A stretch of 64,000 nt of DNA from an uncultured Acetatifactor sp. GTDB taxonomy: Bacteria > Bacillota > Clostridia > Lachnospirales > Lachnospiraceae. The stretch covers positions 124,001 through 188,000 of the forward strand of contig CAKRUB010000003.1 in the NCBI GenBank assembly GCA_934402375.1, read 5' to 3'. A model generated the notes under the pieces. That model made no database searches and was not told the DNA's origin. It saw only the letters and a list, made by a program, of their open reading frames with translations. Positions 25,164 through 33,736 of this stretch are shown here, piece by piece; positions within the stretch are counted from its first letter, which is position 1, and every line of letters starts with the position of its first letter. The position numbers and the translations under genes are program-made.

Positions 25164-25906
25164 TGTCACCTTTGACAATGTTTCCTTCGCCTATGAAGAA
25201 GGGAAATCCGTCTTGAACGGCGTGTCCTTCACCGCCAGACAGGGACAGGTAACAGCCCTGGTCGGTCCGTCCGGCGGCGGGAAAAGCACTGTTGCAAAGC
25301 TTGCCTCAAGGTTTTATAATCCGTCCGGCGGCAGGATCACGCTCGGCGGCGTCGATATTGCCGGCATTGATCCTGTCGCACTGATGAAGGAATTTTCGAT
25401 TGTCTTTCAGGATGTGGTATTGTTCAACAACACAATTATGGAAAATATCCGTGTCGGTCGGAAGGACGCAAGCGATGAGGAGGTCATTGCTGCCGCCAAA
25501 GCCGCAATGTGTGATGATTTCATCAGCGCCCTGCCGCAGGGCTACCAGACCGTGATCGGAGAAAACGGCTCCACTCTTTCCGGCGGAGAATGCCAGCGGC
25601 TCTCAATCGCCCGCGCCCTGCTTAAAGATGCGCCCGTCATTCTTCTGGACGAAGCCACCGCCTCGCTTGACGTCGATAACGAAACGCAGATTCAGGAAGC
25701 CATTTCAAAGCTTGTCTGCGGAAAAACCGTTCTGGTAATCGCACATCGCATGCGCACGATTGAGGCATCCGACCAGATCATTGTGCTGGACAATGGTGTT
25801 GTCGCAGAAAGCGGCACGCATAATGAGCTCATGCAAAAAAAATGGCTTCTACCGGAAGCTGGTCGATCTGCAGACAGCCTCCGCAAACTGGAAGCTTCGC
25901 GTATAG
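25096..25906 (+). pseudogene. 3' remnant of an ABC exporter (ATP-binding half), frameshifted
   Basis: Only the nucleotide-binding domain of an ABC-type exporter remains; the membrane domain is missing. Present are Walker A GPSGGGKSTV, signature LSGGECQR, Walker B VILLDEATASLD and the H-loop IAHRM. The open frame runs from upstream to 26001. In an A8 run near 25835-25842 one A seems extra: with seven A the protein would continue as MQKNGFYRKLVDLQ and stop at 25904-25906, a normal exporter C-terminus. So there is both a 5' truncation and a late frameshift. Slippage on the A-run could restore the end. Confidence 0.7.
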
Positions 25907-25997
25907 TTCCAGAAAATTCCAAGGGCCGGGATGCTTCCCGACCCTTCACTCATTCTTCCGTTTCCCTTGTAAACCAGCCGATCATGCTAAAAATATA

Positions 25998-26054
25998 TTG
26001 ACTTATCTCAAATTTGAGATTAATATACTCTTGTAACCAATCTCAAATTTGAGA
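25998..26054 (+). promoter_or_regulatory. Promoter with twin operator palindromes
   Basis: TTGACT (25998-26003), 17-bp spacer, TAATAT (26021-26026). The spacer is filled by the perfect 16-bp palindrome ATCTCAAATTTGAGAT (26005-26020). A second copy, TCTCAAATTTGAGA (26041-26054), lies just past the start site, 35 bp centre to centre. Binding of a dimer to either site would block RNA polymerase. The HTH protein at 26922-27428 is the natural candidate repressor. Confidence 0.7.
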
Positions 26055-26146
26055 CTATAAATAATTTTCAATCACGAGACTGTGTCTGCGCGCACTTGAC
26101 ACAAACTCGCTATATGCAAAGAACGTGCGCAGAAATGGGGAAAACT

Positions 26147-26911
26147 ATGAACAAAAAAACTTTAAAATCAATAGGACGGATGATCCTATGCGTACTGCCT
26201 TTCGCTATTGTCGGCGGTTTTTTCACGGGCGTTTATACCCTTGAGCACTCTACCGACGAGATGACCAGATTGATCTATGAACAAGTGCAGAGTCCCACCA
26301 TTTTTTACATAATAACAACCATACAGAGCGCAATGTATGCTGTACTTGCAACTGCTGCCGGTTATCTGCTTGCAGACAGGCTCGGTCTGATCAAGCCCTT
26401 CCGCTTCCAAAAGGAACTCCTTAAGAAAACGGTTCCTGTCATTATTTTGTTTGGCATCCTCTTTGCGTCGGACTACTTTGTGTTCGGTCATTTCATCCCC
26501 GAGGTTGCCGCTGACTATGAAAAGGGAATCAGCGTTGCCTATTTTCTCTGCTCGCTGACATACGGTGGTGTCATTGAAGAGCTTCTGTTAAGATGGTTTT
26601 TCATGTCTCTTATCGCATGGATTCTTGTCATGATCTTTGCAAGAAAGACAGAGAAGTCCGAACTTCCGGATTGGATTTTTATTGTGGCAAATATAATTGC
26701 CGCTACTGCCTTTGCAGCAGGGCATCTGCCTGCAACCATCATGCTGTTCGGACAGCTGACGCCGTTGATTCTGATAAGATGTTTTCTTTTAAACGGTTGT
26801 TTTGCGCTGCTGTTTGGCCGATATTATAGAAAGTACGGAATACAGTATGCCATGCTGGGGCACTTCGGTCTCCATCTTGTAAGCAAGCTGATTCTGATTA
26901 TTTTTATTTGA
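26147..26911 (+). CDS. CPBP-family intramembrane metalloprotease
   Basis: 254 residues from ATG 26147 (GGGG 7 bases upstream). About eight transmembrane helices. The CPBP/Abi motifs are visible: E144-E145-xxx-R149 in VIEELLLRW, H193 in AFAAGHLPAT, and H239 in LGHFGLH. The family includes CAAX-type proteases and bacteriocin self-immunity proteins; the substrate here is unknown. It is paired with an HTH regulator 10 bases downstream and both follow the twin-palindrome promoter. Confidence 0.8.
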   Translation: MNKKTLKSIGRMILCVLPFAIVGGFFTGVYTLEHSTDEMTRLIYEQVQSPTIFYIITTIQSAMYAVLATAAGYLLADRLGLIKPFRFQKELLKKTVPVIILFGILFASDYFVFGHFIPEVAADYEKGISVAYFLCSLTYGGVIEELLLRWFFMSLIAWILVMIFARKTEKSELPDWIFIVANIIAATAFAAGHLPATIMLFGQLTPLILIRCFLLNGCFALLFGRYYRKYGIQYAMLGHFGLHLVSKLILIIFI

Positions 26912-26921
26912 GGAATTTGAT

Positions 26922-27428
26922 ATGAAAGACAATCTTGCAGATGTATGTTTTAATCCGATCAGACAAAGAATTTTACAGGTAATCCTTAACAGTAAGGAAG
27001 CTACGACATCCCAGATTCTTGAGATTCTGTCAGATGTCCCCCGCGCAAGTCTGTATAGACATATAAAGATTTTGCTTGATGCGGGCATTATTGAAGTTGT
27101 AAGGGAAACCCCAAGGCGCGGCTCTATCGAAAAAAGCTATTCCCTCGCCACGCCCACCGGTACAGGTGAATCAAATGAAGAGGTTAACAGAACAATTCAG
27201 ACTGCACTTTTTTCCCTTGCCAATGACTTTTGCGTGTATCTTTCTGACGAGAAAAATGACCCGCAGAAGGATATGCTGACCGTTGGCTCCGCAACCCTCA
27301 TGCTCTCCGATAAGGAGTATCTGGACTTCTTATCAGCTTATTCGCAGCTGATCCAGAAGCATCTCACCAATGAACCGTCCGAAGACCGGAAAGCAAGAAA
27401 AATCACATTTATATCGTCCCCCACTTAA
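26922..27428 (+). CDS. Winged-helix transcription regulator (ArsR-like)
   Basis: 168 residues. The N-terminal winged helix reads FNPIRQRILQVIL, TTSQILEIL and ASLYRHIKILLDAGIIEVV, the ArsR/HTH_20 pattern, followed by a basic wing PRRGSIEKSY. The C-terminal half is helical and probably dimerises or senses a ligand. No metal-binding cysteine pair is seen. It is co-transcribed with the CPBP protease and probably represses both through the palindromes at 26005-26054 (inference). Confidence 0.75.
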   Translation: MKDNLADVCFNPIRQRILQVILNSKEATTSQILEILSDVPRASLYRHIKILLDAGIIEVVRETPRRGSIEKSYSLATPTGTGESNEEVNRTIQTALFSLANDFCVYLSDEKNDPQKDMLTVGSATLMLSDKEYLDFLSAYSQLIQKHLTNEPSEDRKARKITFISSPT

Positions 27429-27441
27429 AGTGGGGACGATA
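27412..27441. terminator. Hairpin shared by convergent genes
   Basis: TATCGTCCCC-C-ACT pairs with AGTGGGGACGATA around a TTAA loop, with one bulged C. It covers the last codons and stop of the HTH gene and ends 3 bases before the stop of the convergent ATPase gene. There is no strong T-run on either side, so it may be a weak bidirectional terminator or an mRNA end-protecting stem. Confidence 0.5.
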
Positions 27442-27443
27442 CC

Positions 27444-28676
27444 TTATACATACTCGATGGGAAGAGCAATCAGATTCTCCCGCAAATACGTTTTTTTATC
27501 AATCAGACAGAGAATTACGCCCATTCCCCTTGATTTATCCTTTATTTTATCAAGGACAGGATTCGTCGCGCCCATACTTGCCTTGGGATTTCCTGACATT
27601 TTAATTTCCACCGGGTACAATACGCCATCCTCCTCGACGATGAGATCTATCTCGTTCTCAGCCGAGGTAGTTTTATCTTTCCCCCTGTAATAGAAAATAT
27701 GAAACCTGTAATCCTTTCCTTCGTTGGTATAGGATTTCAGTATTTCCGATACAACAAACGTTTCAAACATGTTACCGGCAACAGCCGAACATTTCAATGC
27801 TTCAGCTGTCAGCCAACGCGTAAGATAGCAAGCCAGACCGGTATCCCTGAAGTATATTTTGGGAGTCTTAATTGCCCTGTTGAGCGCACTTGCACTGTAT
27901 GGCTGTAACAAGTATACGATTCCTGTTCTTTCCAAAATAGAAATCCAATTTTTAACCGTTAGTTCGCTTACTCCTACTTCTCCGGCAATATTCGCATAAT
28001 TGAGCATTTCTCCAGTTCTTGCAGCAACCGCCGTCAGAAATTTTGTAAACGTTATACTATCCGCAGAAATTAACTCGTTAATGTCTCTTTCAAGATAAGT
28101 AGATACATACGACGAGTAGTATTCCTGCCATTCTCTTTCCACATCATATAATTCCGGATAAAAGCCTTTGTGTATCGTTTCCCACAACTTATCGTAAGGT
28201 CTGATCTCTTTTTCTCTTTCCTGCAGATATTCGCTTGTAGGAACAAAGTGCCGATTAAATTTCACATTATGGATTTCCCTCATAGAAAGTCCTGACAGTT
28301 CGGTTATAGAAACTCTCCCCGCAAGAGATTCACTCATTCCTTTCATAAGTTCAAGCTTTTGCGAACCAGACAAGATGAATCTGCCTCTTTCATCCGACTC
28401 ATCAACAAGCAGTTTAATCTCCTCTAAAACATTATTTTCCTTTTGTACTTCATCAATAAATAATGGACATGGATTGTTCAGGAAAAACAGCTTAGGCTCC
28501 TCCCGCGCCTGTAACCTCGTCAATTTATCATCAAAATTTGCCCTGTTATAATCTGGAAAATCATGCTTAATCAATGTAGACTTTCCGATCTGCCTTGCCC
28601 CGGTAACAAGTACGCACTTGCTGTTTTGCACTCTTTTTTTCAAAATTGGTGTAATTGCCCTTTCAATATATGTCAT
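27444..28676 (-). CDS. AAA ATPase with DUF4143 domain
   Basis: 410 residues from ATG 28676 (GGAGGAGAAGT upstream). Walker A is TGARQIGKST near residue 25, Walker B is CPLFIDEVQ, and sensor 1 is FILSGSQ. The C-terminal DUF4143 part contains YFRDTGLACYL and ends in a nuclease-like EIDLIVEE...YPVEIK motif. These ATPases are common, often multi-copy and of unknown function; the ExK-like tail hints at a restriction-nuclease fold. They are found in accessory regions, in keeping with the pseudogene and regulators next to it. Confidence 0.85.
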   Translation of the reverse strand: MTYIERAITPILKKRVQNSKCVLVTGARQIGKSTLIKHDFPDYNRANFDDKLTRLQAREEPKLFFLNNPCPLFIDEVQKENNVLEEIKLLVDESDERGRFILSGSQKLELMKGMSESLAGRVSITELSGLSMREIHNVKFNRHFVPTSEYLQEREKEIRPYDKLWETIHKGFYPELYDVEREWQEYYSSYVSTYLERDINELISADSITFTKFLTAVAARTGEMLNYANIAGEVGVSELTVKNWISILERTGIVYLLQPYSASALNRAIKTPKIYFRDTGLACYLTRWLTAEALKCSAVAGNMFETFVVSEILKSYTNEGKDYRFHIFYYRGKDKTTSAENEIDLIVEEDGVLYPVEIKMSGNPKASMGATNPVLDKIKDKSRGMGVILCLIDKKTYLRENLIALPIEYV

Positions 28677-28743
28677 ACTTCTCCTCCGACTAATCCAAAT
28701 TCCAAATTCATTATAGCCATCATTGTGCTGATTGTCAATCGCC

Positions 28744-28772
28744 TTTACTTCTGCTCCCCGACAGTATATAAT
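28744..28772 (+). promoter_or_regulatory. Promoter of the zinc-ribbon membrane protein gene
   Basis: TTTACT (28744-28749), 17-bp spacer, TATAAT (28767-28772). Transcription should begin near 28779, so the tandem repeats at 28791-28850 would be in the mRNA leader. Confidence 0.55.
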
Positions 28773-28790
28773 GCTCTTATGTAAAATAAA

Positions 28791-28850
28791 CGTGACAAAG
28801 TGCACATCCTCATGACAAAGTACACATCGTCGTGACAAAAGAAACGTCCC
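28791..28850. repeat. Three tandem 20-bp repeats
   Basis: Units at 28791-28810, 28811-28830 and 28831-28850 have an exact 20-bp period. Each starts C-R-TGACAAA; units 1 and 2 share 17 of 20 bases and units 1 and 3 share 14 of 20. The array ends directly before the ribosome site AAAGGAGAAAT of the 28863 gene. Confidence 0.6.
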
Positions 28851-28862
28851 CAAAGGAGAAAT

Positions 28863-30320
28863 ATGGAAAGAACACAAAGTGCAGCACCACCGGATACGAA
28901 AAACCTGAGCGTCGGAATCTGCCTGATCGCGGCAGGCGCCTTAGTTGCGTCCTTCGCCACATTGTCGCTTGCCGCACCCTTAAGGCTGGCGCTTCTTGCC
29001 GTCGGCATACTGCTCTGCATCCTCGGCATTGTAAATCTGAGAAGCTATTGTGTGCAGGGACGCGCCTTTCGTGAATATGTGCCGGAATGGGATAAAGGGC
29101 GCGGAATGTTCGACCGGTTCGCCCTGGAGCTGAACAGATGGCATGGGGACGGCTCCATCCCTGAAAGCTGTGACGGCGACACCTCTTATTTTCTAAAATT
29201 ACAGCGCAAAAGACTGGAGCGCAAGGGACTTAAAATGCGCCACCAGGTAACACCCGTGAAGGGAGACAGCTTCGGCACGGCATCCGTCCGCCGCAAATCC
29301 CCATGGTATACGGTGAACATGGACTATGAGAATATCTCCCGCCGCATTGCCTTTGAAAATGCGCAGGGCGTTATCTACGACCGCACGGTGGAAGAGGTGA
29401 TGTACGAGATGATCGTCCACTCGCCAAACGAAAGCGAGCTTGCGCACATGACCATGACCTGCCCGAACTGCGGCGCTGTCAGCCCTGTCGCGCTTCTGAC
29501 CGAGGGCTGCCGTTACTGCGGAACCATTTTTCGCATCACAGACCTGTTCCCCAGAGTGACGAACCTGTTTTTCCTCAGAAGTAATTCCATACATAAAAAT
29601 AAAACCATGACGCGGAATATCTTCCTGACCACCATGGCAACTGTCTTTCTCATCACTTTTTTCATTACGTTTTTTTCAGGGGAGCATAATCTGCCCTATG
29701 TACTGTTTAACTCCTATCTTGTCACACTGATCGCCGGTGGCTTCGGCGGTCTGATTGTGACCGACCTGATTCTTCTTCTGACATTGTTTCAGACAGACGG
29801 CAGAAAGCATATACCGCTGAAAGCGCTGTCCTCAAAGCGCAAGCTGACAAGCGCGTTCTCCAGATATGACCGGAATTTCTCCTACGAGAAATTTGAAGGG
29901 CAGATCATTTCCCTGATCAGAATAGCAGTTTTTTCCGATGACAGGGCAAACCTTGCTTCCTTCTGCTGTGGACCGCTGCACCCTTATTTTGACAATATCG
30001 TTGAAATGACCTACATCAACGCTCTCCTCATTAAAAAGCTCTATGTCCAGAACAACACTCTTCATGTGACACTGCGGACATGGTGGATCAATTACAGTGA
30101 GCACAACGGAAAAATCTATAAATCCGGCGATTGCATCGATGTATCGCTGCGCCGCAGCCTTACCGAGAGAGAGGCTCCCGGCTTCTCAATCACCTCCGTG
30201 AGCTGTACCTGCTGCGGCGGCAGCTTTGACGCCGTGAGACAGCGCGTATGCCCCTATTGTCACACCGAATACCATATGGAAAACAAGGGCTGGGTCATCG
30301 AGGGGATGATGCCTGTGTAG
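28863..30320 (+). CDS. Membrane protein with two zinc ribbons, Tim44-like region
   Basis: 485 residues. Two N-terminal TM helices (about 16-60), a first zinc ribbon CPNCG...CRYCG (about 200-220), two more TM helices (about 255-310), a domain around FEGQIISLIRIAVFSD (about 345-445) that resembles the Tim44-like fold, and a final zinc ribbon CTCCGG...CPYCH. The function is unknown. The start ATG 28863 has AAAGGAGAAAT. Its 3' end overlaps the convergent isomerase gene by 26 bases. Confidence 0.65.
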   Translation: MERTQSAAPPDTKNLSVGICLIAAGALVASFATLSLAAPLRLALLAVGILLCILGIVNLRSYCVQGRAFREYVPEWDKGRGMFDRFALELNRWHGDGSIPESCDGDTSYFLKLQRKRLERKGLKMRHQVTPVKGDSFGTASVRRKSPWYTVNMDYENISRRIAFENAQGVIYDRTVEEVMYEMIVHSPNESELAHMTMTCPNCGAVSPVALLTEGCRYCGTIFRITDLFPRVTNLFFLRSNSIHKNKTMTRNIFLTTMATVFLITFFITFFSGEHNLPYVLFNSYLVTLIAGGFGGLIVTDLILLLTLFQTDGRKHIPLKALSSKRKLTSAFSRYDRNFSYEKFEGQIISLIRIAVFSDDRANLASFCCGPLHPYFDNIVEMTYINALLIKKLYVQNNTLHVTLRTWWINYSEHNGKIYKSGDCIDVSLRRSLTEREAPGFSITSVSCTCCGGSFDAVRQRVCPYCHTEYHMENKGWVIEGMMPV

Positions 30321-31122
30321 CCGTGTAGATTTCCTGTAGTTTAGCTGCCGATCTGCGGATACAATTCTCCTGTTCCGGGGCATCAAAATGTTCAATTGCA
30401 AAATAGCCCCGATAGCCGGATTGCAGAATATCCGTCAGAATCTCTGTCATCGGGAGATAACCGTCTCCGACCGCGACAGACTGTGTTCCGCGATCCTTGC
30501 AGTGGACATGAACCACTCTGTCCCTGAGCGCCTGCCACGCTGTGAAAATATCTTCCTGATGGGTAATAAAATTTCCCGTGTCAAAGGTGACTTTCAGCTC
30601 TGGTATGCGCTCAAGGAACCATTTCATTCCGCTGACGCAGGATATGGGCGATCTCACATCATCGAAATCCTCGATCACGACCCTGATGTCCGCTTCGGCG
30701 CCAATCGCAGTGATTTCAGCCAGACCCTCTGCCATGCGGAGGGCTTTCTCATTTCCGTTCAGGAATTTGTCTGTTCTCTCCTGATTTCCAACGCACTCTC
30801 CAAAGCTCTCCGTCTCCTCCGTGAAAAAACCGGGCACGACGAGAATCAGCCCTGCACCCGCCTTCCGTGCCGTCTCAATATGCTTTCTCGCCCTCTCCGT
30901 CTCGTTCCTGCTTTCCATCGCATAGAATTCATAGACACAGCTCACCTTCAGATCCGCCGCCTTCAAGAGCTCATAGGTCTCCTCATGTTCGGACAGGTAG
31001 GTCATATTGATCTCCACCGCCTCTATCCCTGCCTCCCGCGTCTCATGCAGGAGCTCCGGCAGCGCCTTTCCTGTCTGCTCTGCCGCCTGAAGGATGTGGT
31101 CATAAAACACTGATATTTTCAT
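30295..31122 (-). CDS. Sugar phosphate isomerase/epimerase (TIM barrel)
   Basis: 275 residues of the xylose-isomerase-like TIM barrel family. Metal-ligand strands are visible in VVIEDFDD, VTFDTGNF, VHVHCKDRG and YFAIEHFD. The family interconverts sugars or sugar acids, often inositol or ketose derivatives; the substrate is not evident. It is the last gene of the pfkB-tetR-thuA operon. The C-terminal codons overlap the convergent 28863 gene. Confidence 0.85.
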   Translation of the reverse strand: MKISVFYDHILQAAEQTGKALPELLHETREAGIEAVEINMTYLSEHEETYELLKAADLKVSCVYEFYAMESRNETERARKHIETARKAGAGLILVVPGFFTEETESFGECVGNQERTDKFLNGNEKALRMAEGLAEITAIGAEADIRVVIEDFDDVRSPISCVSGMKWFLERIPELKVTFDTGNFITHQEDIFTAWQALRDRVVHVHCKDRGTQSVAVGDGYLPMTEILTDILQSGYRGYFAIEHFDAPEQENCIRRSAAKLQEIYTATQASSPR

Positions 31123-31149
31123 TTTCCCTCACCGATGCGTTATCCTTTC

Positions 31150-31857
31150 TCAGTCCCTGACTTCCGCGCAGTCCAGAAAACGCCGGCCGCTCACCGCCGG
31201 TGCGCAGAACCTCACGGCATTTGTAATAATCGTCTGAATTTCCGGCATATGGTAGACCGGATATTCCTCATGTCCCGGCTGGAAATAAAAAATCTTCCCA
31301 AGACCTCTGGTAAAGGTGCAGCCGCTCCGGAAGACCTGACCGCCGGAAAACCATCCGGCGAAAATCACATCATCCGGCTTCGGAATGTCGAAATACTCTC
31401 CGTACATTTCTTCCCTCGGGATCTCAATCATTTCCGGAATGCCCGCTGCGATCGGATGTGTAGGCATGATGCACCAGAGCTTCTCCTCCTCTCCGTGCTT
31501 CCATTTCAACGTCATGCTTGTGCCCAGAAGCCGCTTCATAACCTTGGAAAAATGTGCCGAATGCAGTGCGACCAGTCCCATTCCTGCCAGCACATGCCGC
31601 TGCACACGCCCGGCAACCTCATCGGAAAATTCATCCTGCAGGGCATGACTCCAGAAAACCAGCACATCAGTATCTGTCAGCAGCTCCTCTGTCAGCCCGT
31701 GCTCCGGCATATCAAAGGTGGCTGTCCGAACCTGTATGTCCTGCTCTTTCCCCAGAAAAGCCGCAATACAGCCATGAATCCCCTCGGGATAATTTGCGCG
31801 CACCTCTTCATACTCACGCTCATGCTTATATTCATTCCAGATTGTCACTCTGATCAT
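31150..31857 (-). CDS. ThuA-domain protein
   Basis: 235 residues of the ThuA (trehalose utilisation) family, a class-I-glutamine-amidotransferase-like fold. Seen are VLVFWSHALQDEF, the GMGLVALHSAHFSK nucleophile-elbow region with His-Ser in place of Cys, and a GRGLGKIFYFQPGHE-like C-terminal strand (read TRGLGKIFYFQPGHEE). Genes of this family accompany sugar dehydrogenases and isomerases. It overlaps the TetR gene by 4 bases (ATGA). Confidence 0.85.
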   Translation of the reverse strand: MIRVTIWNEYKHEREYEEVRANYPEGIHGCIAAFLGKEQDIQVRTATFDMPEHGLTEELLTDTDVLVFWSHALQDEFSDEVAGRVQRHVLAGMGLVALHSAHFSKVMKRLLGTSMTLKWKHGEEEKLWCIMPTHPIAAGIPEMIEIPREEMYGEYFDIPKPDDVIFAGWFSGGQVFRSGCTFTRGLGKIFYFQPGHEEYPVYHMPEIQTIITNAVRFCAPAVSGRRFLDCAEVRD

Positions 31858-32459
31858 AGCTTCGTCCTCTCCGAAACAACCGTCTCCGCTTTCCCGAATT
31901 TTATCAGTGTAATCATCGCCAGAAAGTCTGTGCTGAGCATCCTTGCAAGCTCCTCCTCTGAAAAGCTGCAGGCTCTTGTCGCGCAGAGGGCGCCGATTCC
32001 ATAGGTATATACCCAGACATTTTCAAACAGAAGATCCGCTTCCGCCTCTGTCAATCCGTAATCCTTCCTAATCATCCCGATACATGCCTCGGCGGTACTG
32101 CCAAGTCTGGGAACCAGTTCCCGGAAGCCTCTGACCTCACTGTTCTCCTGCATAAAGAGAAGCTGGTACAGCTTTGGCTCCTCTACAGCAAAAAGTACCA
32201 TCTGCATCCCGACCTGTTTAAATGCCGGCGTGTAACTCATTGCCTTCGCAGTATAGCTCTCAAACCTTTCCCACGCAGCTGCCTTCACGCAGTTCTGTAC
32301 TTCCTCCATATTATCGAACACTGTGAATATCGGCCGTGTCGAGCTTCCCAGATACTGTCCAAGCTCTCTCGCCGTCAGCGCCGCAATTCCCTTTTCACTG
32401 ACCAGTTCAAGCGCCACATCCACAATTTCCTTTTCTGTAAACCTTGGTTTCGGCGGCAT
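31854..32459 (-). CDS. TetR-family regulator
   Basis: 201 residues from ATG 32459 (AGGAGAAAGAGAT upstream). The HTH is ALTARELGQYLGSSTRPIF near residues 25-44. The ligand domain is typical in size. It lies between the kinase and ThuA genes in one operon, so it probably senses a sugar or sugar acid metabolite and regulates this operon (inference). Confidence 0.85.
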   Translation of the reverse strand: MPPKPRFTEKEIVDVALELVSEKGIAALTARELGQYLGSSTRPIFTVFDNMEEVQNCVKAAAWERFESYTAKAMSYTPAFKQVGMQMVLFAVEEPKLYQLLFMQENSEVRGFRELVPRLGSTAEACIGMIRKDYGLTEAEADLLFENVWVYTYGIGALCATRACSFSEEELARMLSTDFLAMITLIKFGKAETVVSERTKL

Positions 32460-32490
32460 ATCTCTTTCTCCTGTTCCTTTATCTATGCTT

Positions 32491-33519
32491 CTATCTGTCC
32501 ATCTCCGCGATTCTTCCGGTAGCCTTATGCTCCTTAATGATGCCCTCAATCTCCTTCAGATCTGTGCAGAGCAGATCGCCCGGAATGGTATTTTTCAGCG
32601 CGCTGACCGCATTTCCGTATTCCAGCGCCCTCTGATAATCTCCCTCATTCGCCAGCAATCCGTAAAGCACGCCCGAAATATAAGCATCACCGCTTCCGAT
32701 CCTGTCGACGACTTCTATATCGGCATAGGGAGCTTCCTCGTAAAACCGGTCTTCGGAAGCACTGTATATCATCGAGCCGAAGGTATGACGCTTCGGACTG
32801 TAAACAATTCGCTGTGTGGACGCCACGATCGAAATCGGATACTCCTCCGTGAAGCTCTTCATAATCGCCTTCGCATCTCCCTCCTTCAGGAAGGTCAGCC
32901 GCGCCGTATCTTCGGAGCAGAAGAAGATGTCCACATAGGGCAGGATGGATTCAATGCACGCCTTCGCCTCAGCCCCTGTCCAGAGATTTCCCCTGAAATT
33001 CACATCAAAGGAAATCATTGTCCCCTGCGCCTTAAAACGCTTTATCATCTCAACAGCGGTCTCGCGTACCTGCGGACTCAGCGCCAGCGTAATTCCGCTC
33101 GTATGAAAGCATCTCGCCGCACTGTAGAGCCGCTCGTCGTAGTCTTCGACCGAAATCTTATTCATGGAAGCATTCTTACGGTCATAAACAATGCGCGGTT
33201 TGCGCGGATATGCACCATTTTCATAGTAATATACGCCCAGTCTTGCATCACTGTCGGCATCATAGACCAGATAATCATCGCTGACTCCGCTGAGTCTGAC
33301 ATTATTCTTGATATACATTCCGAGATCATTTGCCGGCAGCTTTGAAATAATGCCGCATCGAAGTCCCAGCATCGCCGCACCGGTAGCCGAATTCAGCTCT
33401 GCGCCGCCTGCCTGCTTGCTGAAGGTAGACCCCCGCGTGATCCGCTCGTTATCCGGCGGCGAAAGTCTCAGCATGATCTCCCCCATTGATAATAGGTCAA
33501 ATTCTTTTTTCATGCACAT
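32491..33519 (-). CDS. PfkB-family sugar kinase (KDG-kinase-like)
   Basis: 342 residues. N-terminal LSMGEIMLRLSPP and KQAGGAELNSATGAAMLG are the PfkB substrate half; the C-terminal RIGSGDAYISGVLYGLL holds the anion hole and catalytic Asp. This form is often annotated as 2-dehydro-3-deoxygluconate kinase. The start is ATG 33519; ATG 33513 is also possible, as both share AAGGAG. First gene of the operon that continues with tetR, thuA and the isomerase, suggesting use of a uronic acid or sugar acid. Confidence 0.85.
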   Translation of the reverse strand: MCMKKEFDLLSMGEIMLRLSPPDNERITRGSTFSKQAGGAELNSATGAAMLGLRCGIISKLPANDLGMYIKNNVRLSGVSDDYLVYDADSDARLGVYYYENGAYPRKPRIVYDRKNASMNKISVEDYDERLYSAARCFHTSGITLALSPQVRETAVEMIKRFKAQGTMISFDVNFRGNLWTGAEAKACIESILPYVDIFFCSEDTARLTFLKEGDAKAIMKSFTEEYPISIVASTQRIVYSPKRHTFGSMIYSASEDRFYEEAPYADIEVVDRIGSGDAYISGVLYGLLANEGDYQRALEYGNAVSALKNTIPGDLLCTDLKEIEGIIKEHKATGRIAEMDR

Positions 33520-33530
33520 TATACTCCTTT

Positions 33531-33584
33531 TGCGAACGCTTTCTCGAATATTTATGAGTATAACATACAGACAGCCGAAACAAA
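33531..33584 (-). promoter_or_regulatory. pfkB promoter with cre-like site
   Basis: Minus strand TTTGTT (33584-33579), 16-bp spacer, TATACT (33562-33557). Downstream of the start point, AGAAAGCGTTCGCA (33544-33531) resembles a CcpA/LacI-type operator, with a mismatch at the leading T. The position past the start site would suit a roadblock repressor. Confidence 0.35.
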
Positions 33585-33621
33585 AGAGTACGCACGATAA
33601 TTAATTTTTTAACAGGAAGCA

Positions 33622-33723
33622 TCAATCTTCCATATATTCCCGATAGTCCTCCTCACTTGCAAATAACATATATCCGCCGTCCACATATCCCATGTAACCG
33701 TTTGCCGTAACATATCCCTTCAT
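33622..33723 (-). CDS. 33-residue acidic small protein
   Basis: ATG 33723 to TGA 33622, preceded by the strong site AGGAGGTAATTTTT. The peptide is rich in Y, G, D and E: it begins MKGYVTANGYMGYVDGGY and ends EEDYREYMED. I recall near-identical small hypothetical proteins in other Lachnospiraceae, which, with the strong ribosome site, supports a real gene. There is no signal peptide, membrane segment or cysteine. The function is unknown. Confidence 0.7.
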   Translation of the reverse strand: MKGYVTANGYMGYVDGGYMLFASEEDYREYMED

Positions 33724-33736
33724 AAAAATTACCTCC

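Noticed and set aside
26072..26140. GC-rich inverted repeat TCTGCGCGCAC / GTGCGCAGA upstream of the CPBP gene
   Set aside because: The arms pair imperfectly over a loop of about 40 bases, with no T-run or clear regulatory context. Too weak to list as a feature.
28791..28850. Possible short CRISPR array
   Set aside because: The repeats are directly adjacent without spacers, only 20 bp long and imperfect, and no cas gene is present.
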